Below are positions 13,624-24,129 of a DNA stretch of 64,000 bases, one piece after another. This DNA comes from Gnetum montanum. Taxonomy: Eukaryota; Streptophyta; Gnetopsida; Gnetales; Gnetaceae. The notes under the pieces were generated by a model, which saw only the letters and a list, made by a program, of their open reading frames with translations, was not told the origin of the DNA and did no database searches. A program made the position numbers and the translations under genes. The DNA is taken from NCBI GenBank assembly GCA_015680685.1, contig MNCI01000949.1, forward strand, positions 5,838 to 69,837, in the 5' to 3' direction. Every line of letters starts with the position of its first letter. The first letter of the stretch is position 1.

Positions 13624-14506
13624 TGATGAATCATGAATTTGCTGGTTGTGATATCGTTGCCATGATATCGCAGCCGTGATATTGCAGTAGCCGCGATATC
13701 GCATCCGCAATATCACAGCCTAGACGCGATATCGCATACGCGATATCACAGCTTGTCTCCTCATCTATAAATAAGAGGTAGACAAATTTGGTAGGTAGTT
13801 TTTTAGAGAGTTTTTTTAGTTCTTAGTTTAAGTGTTAAGTTTTAAGTAGTCCTTCTCTCAACCCTTTTCTCCCAGTGTATGCCCGCAGTGTGGTGATTGT
13901 AATTGTACGACATCCTTATTCGAGTGTAACATACTTGGACACGCACATGACCAGAAATAAAGATCGAGATTACTTCATCATTGTAGCATTCACTTAGCTT
14001 AATTATTTATTTAATTGTTATTTACTACTTTCTTAGTTAATATCTCTTCACCCTAAACTCCTGTTAGACGCGGAATGAGTACGACTTGATAACGAGCATT
14101 TAAGTGTGACTACTTGGTAACCTAGTAGTGTACCTAGGATCTATGCTTGGTAATCCTAGTGGTAGTCGTGCACGAAGTCCAAGATGTGTATGGATGATCG
14201 AGGAACGGATGCTCATCGCAATTAGGCTAGCTTAGATTCTTTCTCACCTTCTCCCTCTTAACTTAGTTAATATCACTTTCCATTACACTCAAGAGTTGCA
14301 TTAGTATAGGAACACATCATACACCTCATTTTGGACTAAACCATACGTGACAAAGTTAACACTAGTCCAGATGGGAAGACACTGAACTGTGACCTAAGGA
14401 TAACTGTCTTGATACCACAACTAGCTTGTCTGCGGAGTTCAACCGGATCGTGCGTGAAACGCTCATATTCGTATGGTTAAGTGTAGGGGTACCTCGCCAC
14501 TCATCA
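13624..14506 (+). repeat. 5' LTR of E1
   Basis: TGATGAATCATGAATTTGC to CCACTCATCA, 883 bp. U3 carries the GATATC array (13650-13747), followed by TATAAATA at 13766-13773. It differs from the 3' LTR by indels in the array and near 14185, and by scattered transitions, so the insertion is not very recent. Confidence 0.93.
13650..13773 (+). promoter_or_regulatory. U3 array of 14-bp-spaced GATATC dyads plus TATA box
   Basis: Cores (GATATC or one-base variants) start at 13650, 13664, 13678, 13695, 13709, 13728 and 13742. Four adjacent pairs are exactly 14 bp apart; the other steps are 17 and 19. Each pair makes a palindrome with an 8-bp spacer. The TATA box follows the last core by 18 bp. Position and symmetry suggest binding of a dimeric transcription factor or another cis role; the factor is unknown. 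Confidence 0.7.
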
Positions 14507-14507
14507 T

Positions 14508-14525
14508 TGGCACCATTGCCGGGGA
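14508..14525 (+). other. Primer-binding site, tRNA-Asp type
   Basis: TGGCACCATTGCCGGGGA begins two bases after the LTR and differs from the complement of the plant tRNA-Asp 3' end by two G-to-A changes, consistent with CpG decay. Athila-type elements are known to use this primer. The same site follows the LTRs of E2 (21533), E3 (40513-40496), E6 (60530) and the minus-strand element at 444-427. Confidence 0.85.
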
Positions 14526-14647
14526 TGGTGCTAGTTATCTAGATTAGTTATATCATACAAGGTTGCTGTATAGGAATTAATGATATATCTTTGATGAAGA
14601 AATAGCTATAAAAAGTCACATATAAATTCACACACAATTTCACAATC

Positions 14648-16490
14648 ATGCCTCTCCTACAAGACTATAATAATGCCACATCTAGTGAGGCAGTTCATTG
14701 GAGAACCAACAAATTATACGACAATGAAGATTGGAGTACGCAACCCGAGGTGTGGGTTTCTTATAAACATAAACAAAGGCAACATCGTCCCAACACATGA
14801 AAGCATAATTTACCCGATGATGATGAACCCCTACTGGCCACTACAAGCCTAACGCAAATACAAGAGGTAGTTCGAATCTCTCGTAGGCATCGTAAAGAGA
14901 GCCGCCTACCTAGGCTTGATTTAAACAACTTTCCCAATTTCTCAGATCCACAACAACATTTACAAGCCTTCTATGATGCCTACGCATGGAACAACATTGA
15001 TAACGGATGGCAAAAACTCAAGCTCTTTCCCATGACACTCGTTGGCCAAGCAAAAGTATGGTATAGATCGTTAAAACCAAATTCAATACGACATTGGCCA
15101 ACAATGGTAGAACTCTTTAACAAAAGATATCAAACCTACGCAAGAGTGTCAGCCTTGAGGAAACAAATCCAAGAGTGGAAACAAGCACAACATGAACCCT
15201 TGGACATGACCTTAGAAAGATAATATGCACTATTAAACAACTTTCCAGGCCATGAGTTCTCTAAGGAAAGGCTAATGTACCATATCATTGATGGGCTTCA
15301 TGATGCAACAAGAGAAACCCTAGGTATGTATGCCCAAGGTCAACTATACGAACTACGAATCNNNNNNNNNNNNNNNNNNNNNNNNNNNNNCCAACACAAC
15401 AATCACTAGAAGAAGTCGAGGCAAAGATCAATAAGATGTTGGAATGGACACATAAAAAGTGTGGAGAATTTATTAATATTATTGGAGATAGAGTTTTGAC
15501 AGCCCGAGAAGCAGGACAAAATATCATTAGACATTTGGAAAGAAGGAATGAAGAAAATAAGAGCTCAACTACCGATCATATGTATGAATGCAACCTTTGC
15601 CTGTACGATCACCCCAAGGGCCAATGCCCAATCTTGTTACATTTATATGAACATTGGGGAAACACGTTACACCTAGAGTTCGTACAAAGATACTGTGTTT
15701 GATCACAGTGGCAACAATCCCAGTCGTGGGGGAAGCCATCCCTAAACTAGAAACACCCTTCGTATCATCCAAATCCAAATGCTTATCTAGTCCGATACCC
15801 TGTTTCTCCAATTGGGCCAACATACTCTATCTCACCGCATTATCATTCTCCCCAATACTATCAGCCCATGTCCTCAACACAACCACCGCCTTGTGTACCT
15901 CACACTTCTCCTAATTTTCAACATTCTCATCCTTTTCCTCCTTCTACATCGCCACCAACTACTCTTAAAGTGTCTGTACCATAGCAACAACCCCCGAATG
16001 TTACTTGTGCTACTATTGCCAACATCAGTGAAAGACCTTAGCAACATCAAAGGTGTCCCTTCTTTAGAAATGATCATAGGAAGAGACAACACAATTCCAA
16101 GGCCACTGCATCCTCCAACTCGACACAAGTCCAACATTGTGGTGCATCCTTATCTTCGAACCCAACACCTCGTGTTACTTCATCAGGGCCATCAACTCAT
16201 ACTCCAACAACCATATGGCCCAATGAACACAGCCATGGAGAGCGATGTCCTGATCCTTGCATACCATCTTACGGTCCCAAATATCATAGTGGGTCAACTC
16301 TTTATTCAGGAACCACATCTCATAAATTGCCCCACTATGTTTACTATAATCAAGTGTGTGAACCCCAATGGGGTAAGTATGACCAAGTGTAAATATTTCC
16401 AACATGTAAGGATCCTCATCTTTCATTTATTAATCCTTGCCATGCTCAACTGTTTAGTTATGAGGGATATCCCCCATTTTAATAACAAGT
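14648..16490 (+). pseudogene. gag of E1 (several stops, one N gap)
   Basis: ATG at 14648 starts Met-Pro-Leu-Leu-Gln-Asp-Tyr. Recognisable blocks are LQAFYDAYAWNNIDNGWQKL, LVGQAKVWYRSLKPNSIRHW and LFNKRYQTYARVSALRKQ (the retrotransposon gag core). A coiled region follows, then a short Cys-x2-Cys-x3-His-x4-Cys motif at about 15593-15631, one residue shorter than a standard CCHC knuckle. A long Pro/Ser/Tyr/Gln-rich tail runs to about 16490. Only a few stops break it (for example TAA at 15221). An N gap lies at 15362-15390. No aspartic-protease motif follows it. Confidence 0.85.
15362..15390. other. 29-base assembly gap (N)
   Basis: Run of N inside the gag of E1. The E6 copy has about 130 bp between the matching flanks, so the true gap is larger than shown. 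Confidence 0.95.
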
Positions 16491-16619
16491 AGGATTAATA
16501 AATATTTTTCACTTTCTTTAATTTTACAATTTTAGTTTTCTAGTTTTTCATCTTTTAACTTCTTGTTTTATCTTTTTGTCTTTTTGTCTTTTTATCTTTT
16601 TATAAGTAATCTCATCTAC

Positions 16620-17540
16620 AAATAAAACACTCATGTGGCTCGTTGGTTGAGGTGTGTTCTATGTTATCGAGTCTCGAACGATCAATTGTTTGGATAGTGA
16701 GCCCATTACATCCACTCATCCATTCTAGTGTTAAGAGGTCCTGTATGAAGGTACAATGATATTCTTGACATTCTTAAAAACTTAAATTAATTTTGTGTTC
16801 ATTGTACTTGGAATGAAGAAGGATGGATCAAGAGGGAATGATTAGGGTGTGACATCAAGGGGACTTGAGGATTCTCTTTGGTGATGTCTGTGGGAGTTAT
16901 CATGCAACATGGTTGTACTAAGATCCTTGTAGATCTAACAAAAAATGGGAGTAAGAGTAATCAAAAGGCACTAAAAAATCCAATGCGGTTCTAGGGGGTC
17001 CCATTGGAAAGACATGCACCCATGCCTGAAGGTTGGTGGCTTTTTTGAATTCAGCATTCAAAAAAAAGAAAAGAAAAAACAACAAACGTGCCACAAAGTA
17101 AAAATCACTCCTCCCTTGAACAAAATGCCAAGTGATCATACGACTTGTTGTTATGATGCTCTCATAGTTGCTCATCATGGGATGAAACAATGTGGTGTCA
17201 CTAATTAGAGGAATGGACTTGGTCCTGATCTTGGAACGACAGGTTAATGACACATTAATCATGCTTTACACATAGGATTCACTGTGCCCTAGGTCAGTTA
17301 CCTCATGTCCCAATCTCTACAATCCCTTATGTAGTCTGTCTCATCTCGCTATCCATGTAATTGTTGTTGGTGTCTCGTATAGCGTAGAATTCTCACCTCA
17401 TTCTGGTGATACTTACATATGTGTGTTTTGTGGAATTAGTGCGGATTACATTTAACCCTTCGAGTGCCCACAGACACTTTTAAGTGTGGTTACGCAAGGG
17501 CATTATAGGTTGGAACTTGCTTTGGGGAGGACCCACTTGT
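16620..17540 (+). other. Conserved noncoding block of the Ty3 family, E1 copy
   Basis: Collinear with E0, E2, E3 and E6 blocks. It begins after a T-rich run (16500-16610), includes 'gatagtgagcccattacatc' near 16695, 'gaaagacatgcacccatgcc' near 17009, 'ctcatgtcccaatctctac' near 17302 and TTTGGGGAGGACCCACTT at 17521-17538. No continuous frame is present. It occupies the place where pol would be in an autonomous element, but E3 has both pol and this block, so it is not simply a pol remnant. Confidence 0.65.
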
Positions 17541-17865
17541 GTAATCTCTTGTAATTTTCACTCATAACACAGTTCACACATCATTTATTACCCTCAGTGT
17601 ATTGTTCATGATATTCTTTCCCTTATTACTATCCCTTCGAATTTCAACATTCCTATGAACCATTACATGGCCTTTTTCTCTCACTTACCACCTGAGGCCT
17701 TATTGATCAATTCCACCCACATATAATTATTCATGCCTTCAAAACTATCTAAATTACCCTAGAACCCTTTAACACGTGCCCACATGTCCTTAATTTCCAC
17801 TTTTAATTCTAGAAAAACCTTCAAAATTTGGTATTTTTCCCTCGGCCTAAACATTGATAGGCCGT

Positions 17866-17907
17866 GATATCGCGTACGCGATATCATGTCCCATCAAACT
17901 ATATATA
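17866..17907 (+). promoter_or_regulatory. Candidate internal promoter: perfect 20-bp dyad plus TATATATA
   Basis: GATATCGCGTACGCGATATC (17866-17885) is a perfect palindrome and equals the U3 dyad consensus. TATATATA at 17900-17907 follows after 14 bp. The same order occurs in E2 (25347-25389) and, with one arm lost, E6 (63736-63763). The sequence after TATA (ACGTGACCCC) is conserved too. It lies about 500 bp before the ORF2 ATG. It is inferred to start a separate ORF2 transcript. Confidence 0.55.
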
Positions 17908-18402
17908 CGTGACCCCCCCTGCAACACTTAACATCATTTTCTAGAATTCACGCGGGGGAGTTTTTCGAATTTTTCTCTATGACTTGCAATTGTGAGACCC
18001 TTGCTTTTCTACCTATATCTCACTCGCTGGTACTCTGATTTTAATTCTGTCGGAACCTACTCGAACCTGAATTGTTTATCTTAGTCGTGGGGGAGGGATA
18101 CACGTCGAATAGAACATAATTTTTTTGGAATTTTTAATCACCCAAAGAACATTATCAAGGGTAATTAGTTGTAAAATTAAGAATAAAATGTGTCAAAAAC
18201 AATTTCATCCCCTTAGCTATACCAGAAAATTAAATTTGGAAACCACCTAAGCAAAGAGGACTCAACATTATAATCTTTCGGGGACATGTTCTTCCAATAA
18301 TTAACATCACATGAAAATAAAGTAAATCCATTAAGGCAAACAGTAAGGTATAACCCAACTTTGGTAACAACCTTACTAATGATTGGCCCCGTGTGATTGC
18401 AG

Positions 18403-19170
18403 ATGGCCCCGAAACGTGGACAACAGGAAGGTCCTGATCAAGGTGGGAGCAAACAATTTAGGAGAGGAGGAAGACAAGATACTGCCGAACAATATGCAGA
18501 GCAAGAGGAACAATCATTCAGTATCCACCAAGAGGACCCTACTACTGTACAATCAAGGCAGGCGGAAGGAGGAGCTGCTGTAGTGTCTAAATAGGGACGA
18601 CATCTCACGTTGCCCTAAGATTGTGTTCAGGCCATCCATGAAAGGTCCATATCAACTGTAGTGATCGTGGAATTAAACTTTGGACCTTTCATAGAATTTA
18701 CTCCAGAGGCTGTTTAGGATCACCTCAAATGGTCCCCATTATGGCCTACCCTCTCTAAAAGTGGTGCTTGGCACTTAGGGGAAATGTACCAATTTTGGCA
18801 CAATAAAGAAGAAGACACCATGGTTAACATTTGTGGTGTGACTATTGATTTCTCTGTTCAAGCCATTTTGGAAGTATTAAACCTTCCAAATACAGGGCCA
18901 AAGGTTGTTCAGAACCAGCTGCATACTTTCAGAACCGAGCAACTTAATAAACTGTTGACAGAGAATAAAAGGGTGGCAGAAGAAAAAGAGAAGGCTAACT
19001 GGGATGTCGCTATGGCACAAGTGCAAACTTACATGCACACCAAGGCACTCAAGGCCTTGCAAGAGGAGAAACTCGAGGCCATACTTCAACGCCATCAAAT
19101 CCCAAGACCTGGAGCACAAGAAAAGGGAAAGACACCCATGGAGGAGCCACCGCCACCAGGAACTACATGA
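18403..19170 (+). pseudogene. ORF2 of E1, internally deleted
   Basis: It starts Met-Ala-Pro-Lys-Arg-Gly, directly after an acceptor-like GTGTGATTGCAG. One frame runs from 18403 to the stop at 19168-19170 with in-frame stops at 18592 and shortly after. Motifs: Phe-Trp-His-Asn-Lys-Glu-Glu, ICGVTIDFSVQAILEVLNLP (resembling the 'putative plant transposon protein' domain often seen in Athila-type elements), then a Glu/Lys/Ala-rich helical tail ending MEEPPPPGTT. Compared with E2 ORF2, start and end agree but most of the middle is missing. It is not related to pol. The function is unknown. Confidence 0.65.
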
Positions 19171-19353
19171 GTTCCATCCAATTTTGTAATCATAGGATTT
19201 TCTTTTATGTTGTGTCTCAATTTTGTTCTGACTCCACACTGCGACATGAATCCATTCTAGTCAGTCAATAATCCCATACATATCCACTGTGTAATCAATG
19301 GAGCTTATTCTCACTTTAACACGAGGATGAGTTTTCATTCTGTCGTGGGGGCA

Positions 19354-20256
19354 TGATGAGTCATGAATTTGCTGGCTATGATATCACTGCCATGATATCG
19401 CAACCGTGATATCGTAGTAGCCATGATATCGCATATGTGATATCACAGCCTAGACGCGATATCGTGTACACGATATATTGTAGCCTAGCTGCAATATCGC
19501 ATACGCGATATCACAGCCTGTCTCCTCATCTATAAATAAGAGGTAGATAGATATGGTAGGAAATTTTTTAGAGAGTTTTTTCAGTTATTAGTTTAAGTGT
19601 TAAGTGTTAAGTAGTCCTTCTCTCAACCCTTTTCTCCCAATGTATGTCCGCAGTGTGGTGATTGTAATTATATGACATCCTTATTCGAGTGTGATGTACT
19701 TGGACACGCACATGACCAGAAATAAAGATCGAGATTACTTCATCATTGTAGCATTCACTTAGCTTAATTATTTATTTAATTGTTATTTAATGCTTTCTTA
19801 GTTAATATCTCTTCACCCTAAACTCCTGTTAGACGCGGAATGAGTACGACTTGATTATGAGCATTTAAGTGTGACTACTTGGTAACCTAGTAGCGTACCT
19901 AGGATTTGCGCTTGGTAATCCTAGTCGTAGTTGTGCACGAAGTCCAAGATGTGTATGGATGCTCATCGCACTTAAGCTAGCTTAGATTCTTTCTCACCCT
20001 CTCCCTCTTAGCTTAGTTAATATCACTTTCCATTACACTCAGGAATAGCATTAGTATAGGAACACATCATACACCTCATTCTGGACTAAACCATATGTGA
20101 CAATGTTAACACTAGTCCAGATGGAAAGACAATGAATTGCGACCTAAGGATAACTGTCTTGATACCACAACTAGCCCATCTGCAGAGTTCGACTGGATCG
20201 TGCGTGAAATGCTCATATTCGTATGGTTGATTTTAGGGGTACCTCTCCACTCATCA
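19354..20256 (+). repeat. 3' LTR of E1
   Basis: TGATGAGTCATGAATTTGC to CCACTCATCA, 903 bp. The U3 array has one more dyad unit than the 5' LTR (extra cores near 19460-19500), while a segment near 14185 of the 5' LTR is missing. It is followed immediately by the TSD CACCT. Confidence 0.93.
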
Positions 20257-20638
20257 CACCTCCATAACTTACCTCAAATTATGGAATCATAGGCCTTAGA
20301 AAAATCTACCAAAAAAAAAAAAATCTTGTTTGGACCTTTTTCTCTATTAATAAAATATTTAAAAGTAATGAGATGGTCTTTTATAAAATGTTGCTCCTTA
20401 AATCTTGCTTGAGAAATTGCACACATTTTATTTTCTTTAGTCATCTTCCAAGTATAGATTCTAGAATAGTGTCCAAAAATTGGAAAAATATTGTTAATTG
20501 AAATCAATCTCTAATTTAGTAAATATACATTTCTATGTTATAAATATGCACTTTTATTGATTGAAGATCAAATTTTTTCGGTATATATAATGATTACATA
20601 AAAGACATTGGAGTAAGTCTTCTATAATAATACATTAT
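20257..20638 (-). pseudogene. LINE reverse transcriptase, upstream half (split by E1, flanked by E2)
   Basis: Minus-strand translation of 20274-20507 gives FKEQHFIKDHLITFKYFINR, then FFFLVDFSKAYDSI. These are the plant LINE RT blocks 'A-R-F-R-x-x-H-S-T-x-D-H-L' and 'V-D-F-x-K-A-F-D', carrying the first catalytic Asp. The downstream half (Gly-Cys-Leu-Pro-Ser-Pro and Tyr-Ala-Asp-Glu) continues at 13623 on the other side of E1. A poly-A/T slip near 20310 shifts the frame. E2 is inserted immediately beyond, at 20639. Confidence 0.8.
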
Positions 20639-21531
20639 TGCTAAACCATGAATTTGTGTGCTCCAACATTGGATACCCCATGTCAGAGCCCCAACATCAG
20701 ATACTTGATGTCAGAGCCAGGATGCGATGTTAGATATTTGATATCGTCTCCTCTGTGCATGCCTATAAATATGGCACTTGGAAGCATGGTTTGAGTAGTA
20801 GTAGCAGTGGAGCAATAGGTAAAATAGTTTTTTGTTTAGTTTTCAGTTAGCTTCCTCATAGATTGTTATTTCCTAGTGCATGCCTACAGTGTGATGTTTG
20901 TAATCGTGCAACACCTTTGTTTGAGTGTGATATACTTGGACATGTTACATGACTAGAAATAAAGATCGAGATTACTCCCATCATTGCAGCATCCACTTAG
21001 ATTATTATTGTCTTTAATTGTTAATTATTTATTTTTTTCTTTAATTAACATTTCCATTTATTGTTATTTACTATTCCTGTCATTAAGCGGAATGCATACG
21101 CCTTAATCATGAGCATTTAAGTGTAAGTACTTGGTAATCTAACAGTGTATCATTTGGCACATCTAGTGACATACACTTGGCAATCCTAGAGGTAGTCTCA
21201 CGAAGTCCAAGGCATGTACGGACAATTAAGAATAGACACTCATCGCACATAGGCTAGTTTAGATCTTATTTTCCATTGTTCATTAGTTTAACTAATTTAT
21301 CTCTTTACTATCATTAGGAGTAGCATAGAGTTAGACAACATCATACGCCTTACTTCGGACTAAACCATAAGTGATAAAGCTACCACTAGTCCAAGTGGGA
21401 AGATAGTGAACTGTGATCAGAGCATAATGATCTAGATACCAGAACTAGTCCCATCCATAGAATTTAGCTAGATCATGTGTGAATGCTTGTGATTCGTATG
21501 GTTGGACGTAGGGGTACCTCGTCACTCATCA
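20639..21531 (+). repeat. 5' LTR of E2
   Basis: 893 bp, start decayed to TGCTAAACCATGAATTTG, end GTCACTCATCA. Dyad cores at 20666/20680, 20694/20708 and 20727/20741 are each 14 bp apart but use AACATT, AACATC/GATGTC and GATGTT/GATATC instead of paired GATATC. A TATA-like stretch (CCTATAAATATGG) lies at about 20760. Confidence 0.9.
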
Positions 21532-21655
21532 TTGGTGCTGTTGTTGGGGATGGTGCTAGTTATCTAGATTAGTTATATCATACACGATCGTTGTAACTGC
21601 ATTAACAATATATCTTTCAAAAAACATAAAACACACATACCATAAATCAACAACA

Positions 21656-24010
21656 ATGTCTCTCTTAAAAAGAAGTGAAAACATTCATTAGAGAAATAAT
21701 GAGATATACGATGAAGAAAATTGGAGTGACCAACCTTATGCAGGGGTCTCATATGTTCATGGCCACCCTGATGACAATCAAAGACTACATTCACCTAAGA
21801 TAGACAATCCTAGTGGAGATGAAGTAAGTCTTGAACTAGGGGAGGCCTCAAGGCCTAAGACTTCCTCACAACTAATAAATACTAAATTAAGGGACCGGAG
21901 GGAACACTATAGAAGCTATGGCGATTCTTCTAGTCCCTCATTTTTCTCTTCCCCTTCAACTTCTAGTTCTGATGAAGATGAACATAGGTATAGAGATCAA
22001 GCTCCACTAGAGGGTTAGACTAAAAATAGAAGTTGAACCCATGGGAGAAATCAAAAACATCAACATGAACATAGGAAAAATCCTCATCATTAACTAAATA
22101 GAAATTTCCCTCACAACTTGTTTAATGACGATGAACCTTTCTTGGCCACTAAGAGCCTAATGAAGATAACAGAGGTCATTAAGATATCTTGTAGGCATCG
22201 CAAAGAGAGATTCCTACTTAGGCTTGATATGAATAATATCCCTAAATTTGTAGGAGGCTATGATTTAGATCCACAACACCATTTACAAGCCTTCCAAGAT
22301 GCTTACATCTGTTGCAATGTTGAAAGTGGATGGAAAAAGCTTAAGCTCTTTCCTAGGACACTAATTGATAGAGCTAAAGTGTGGTATGGATCGTTCATAA
22401 CAAGTTTAATCTGATGGTGCTAAACAATGTTGGAACTTTTCAACAAGAAATACCAAACCTATGCGAGAGTTTTCAACTTGAGAAGACAAATCCAAGAATG
22501 GAAGCAAGAACAACATGAACCCTTGGACATGGCTTTAAATAGATATTATTCCCTATTAAATAGATGCCCAGGCCATGGTTTCTTTGAGGAAAGGAAACTT
22601 TTATAGATCATAGATGGGCTTCGTAATGAAACAAGGGAGATCCTTGGGATGTATGCCCCAGGTCAATTATATGAGCTACAAACCCATCAAATCCAAGAAC
22701 TAATCAAGCATGTGGCAAAAGAAGAAGGAGAAATATGTAAATGGGAGAATGTTGAGAAAAATTATTGGGACCTAACTCTTCAATAGAAGGAGGTCCATAT
22801 CTATGATAAGGAGAGAGAAATTGCTTTCAATAAGGTGATTCTGCAACAAACCTTGCCAATACAGAAGTCTATTGATGAACTCGAAGCAAAGTTTAATAGG
22901 ATGTCTAAATGGATATATGAAAATGTTACAACTCTTGTTGCGATGGTCAAGAAGAGGATCACGCAAAACAAACCAGGTGATCACAAGAAACAAAGGATAC
23001 AGAAGTAAGAAACAACTAAGAACAATTTTTGACAAAGGGGAAAAATAGGTAAAGAAAATGAGGCTATAGACTCAACCATAGATGAAAATAATGGATGTGA
23101 CATATGAATATATGATCATCTAAAGGGCCATTGCCCAGTCTTGTTTCATCTACATGAGTATTGGGAAAGTGCATTAAATCTGAAGTTTTGTGTAGAAGCA
23201 CATGCCCAAGAGATTTCCTCTCCCACAAGGTAATTATAGATAGTCCCACAACCCACCATAGCATCCCAGAGGGACTTATTACTATCCTCAACATGTTCCT
23301 CAACCACAGTCATGGGGGAGGCCACCACCAAATCAGTTCTATCCTTCCTATCCACCGAAACAACATGGATATTATGTTCAACACATTGTTTCTCCAAGTA
23401 GTTCTATATCCTTTACTTCAAATTGCCACTAGCACTCTTCTGAGTATCATCAACCCATGACATCCCTTGAAGGATTATCATCTTGCACCTCTTACCACCC
23501 ATCCTACCTCGATATTCTCATACTCCACCTCATTACAGGCCACCGCCAATAACATAAGAAGGTTTAGCACCACAATACTAACAAATGAATGCCACTTGTA
23601 CTGCAAATGTACAGAGACATGCTGATACCAGAGGGTCTCAACTGCAACATAGAAAACATCCCTTTTGGAGAAAAGGTCATACACTGAAGCAAACCACACA
23701 TGGACCCACCACATCATTTGAGCTAGCACAATGCTAATCTAGTGCACCACCTTCCTTATCACAACCAATGTCCTTTGATCATAGACAACGGCCACCACCC
23801 ATTGTTACTCCAATTCCAAACCTAAATAATGAGTCTAATAGTGTGGGAAGACCAACAAATCCATGCATACTATATCATGATCAAGGGTGCACTCATGGGC
23901 CAGACATCTGTTACAATCATAGACTTCATATCCTACCTCACTAGACATTAAAAATCAAGTGTGTGATCAATGATTTTCCTACCTAGCCACCACAACATCA
24001 AAAGACACCT
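21656..24010 (+). pseudogene. gag of E2
   Basis: ATG at 21656 (Met-Ser-Leu-Leu-Lys-Arg). A Ser/Asp/Arg-rich N-terminal region is followed by an intact frame at 22118-22414 with IPKFVGGYDLDPQHHLQAFQ and WKKLKLFPRTLIDRAKVWYG. Next come the gag core at 22430-22600, a Lys/Glu-rich stretch, the short Cys/His motif near 23095-23135 and a Pro/Tyr-rich tail. Stops and indels are frequent. Confidence 0.82.
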
Positions 24011-24041
24011 AGTGGCTTGGGAATGAATGGTTACCAATGTT

Positions 24042-24087
24042 NAAAGGATTATCATCTTGCACCTCTTACCACCCATCCTACCTCGAT
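24042..24087. other. Single-N join followed by duplicated sequence
   Basis: One N at 24042 is followed by about 44 bp (24044-24087) identical to 23470-23513. This is the pattern of a closed scaffold gap whose overlapping ends were not merged, so the real local order or length is uncertain. Confidence 0.8.
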
Positions 24088-24129
24088 TATTTCTTTGTAT
24101 TTGTTGTTTTCATTTTCTTTGTTATGTAA

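Larger units (their letters stand above)
13624..20256 (+). mobile_element. E1: structurally complete pol-less Ty3/Athila-like element
   Basis: LTRs at 13624-14506 and 19354-20256 are both bounded by TG...CA. The 5-bp target duplication CACCT lies at 13619-13623 and 20257-20261. The primer site is at 14508. Internal order is gag (14648-16490), conserved noncoding block (16620-17540), dyad plus TATA (17866-17907), ORF2 (18403-19170), and a G-rich tract before the 3' LTR (TGTCGTGGGGGCA). No protease, RT, RNase H or integrase motif is seen in about 4.8 kb of internal sequence. The ends fit insertion by retrotransposition with enzymes supplied in trans. Confidence 0.92.

Noticed and set aside
13650-13750. 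CRISPR-like regular short repeats
   Set aside because: Plant sequence, 6-bp cores with 8-bp spacers, located in LTR promoters; not a CRISPR array. Same for 51839-51956.
15812-16492. 226-codon Leu/His/Pro-rich ORF in E1
   Set aside because: Shadow frame of the Pro/Ser/Gln-rich gag tail, which is in another frame and shared with E6; same for 61985-62338.
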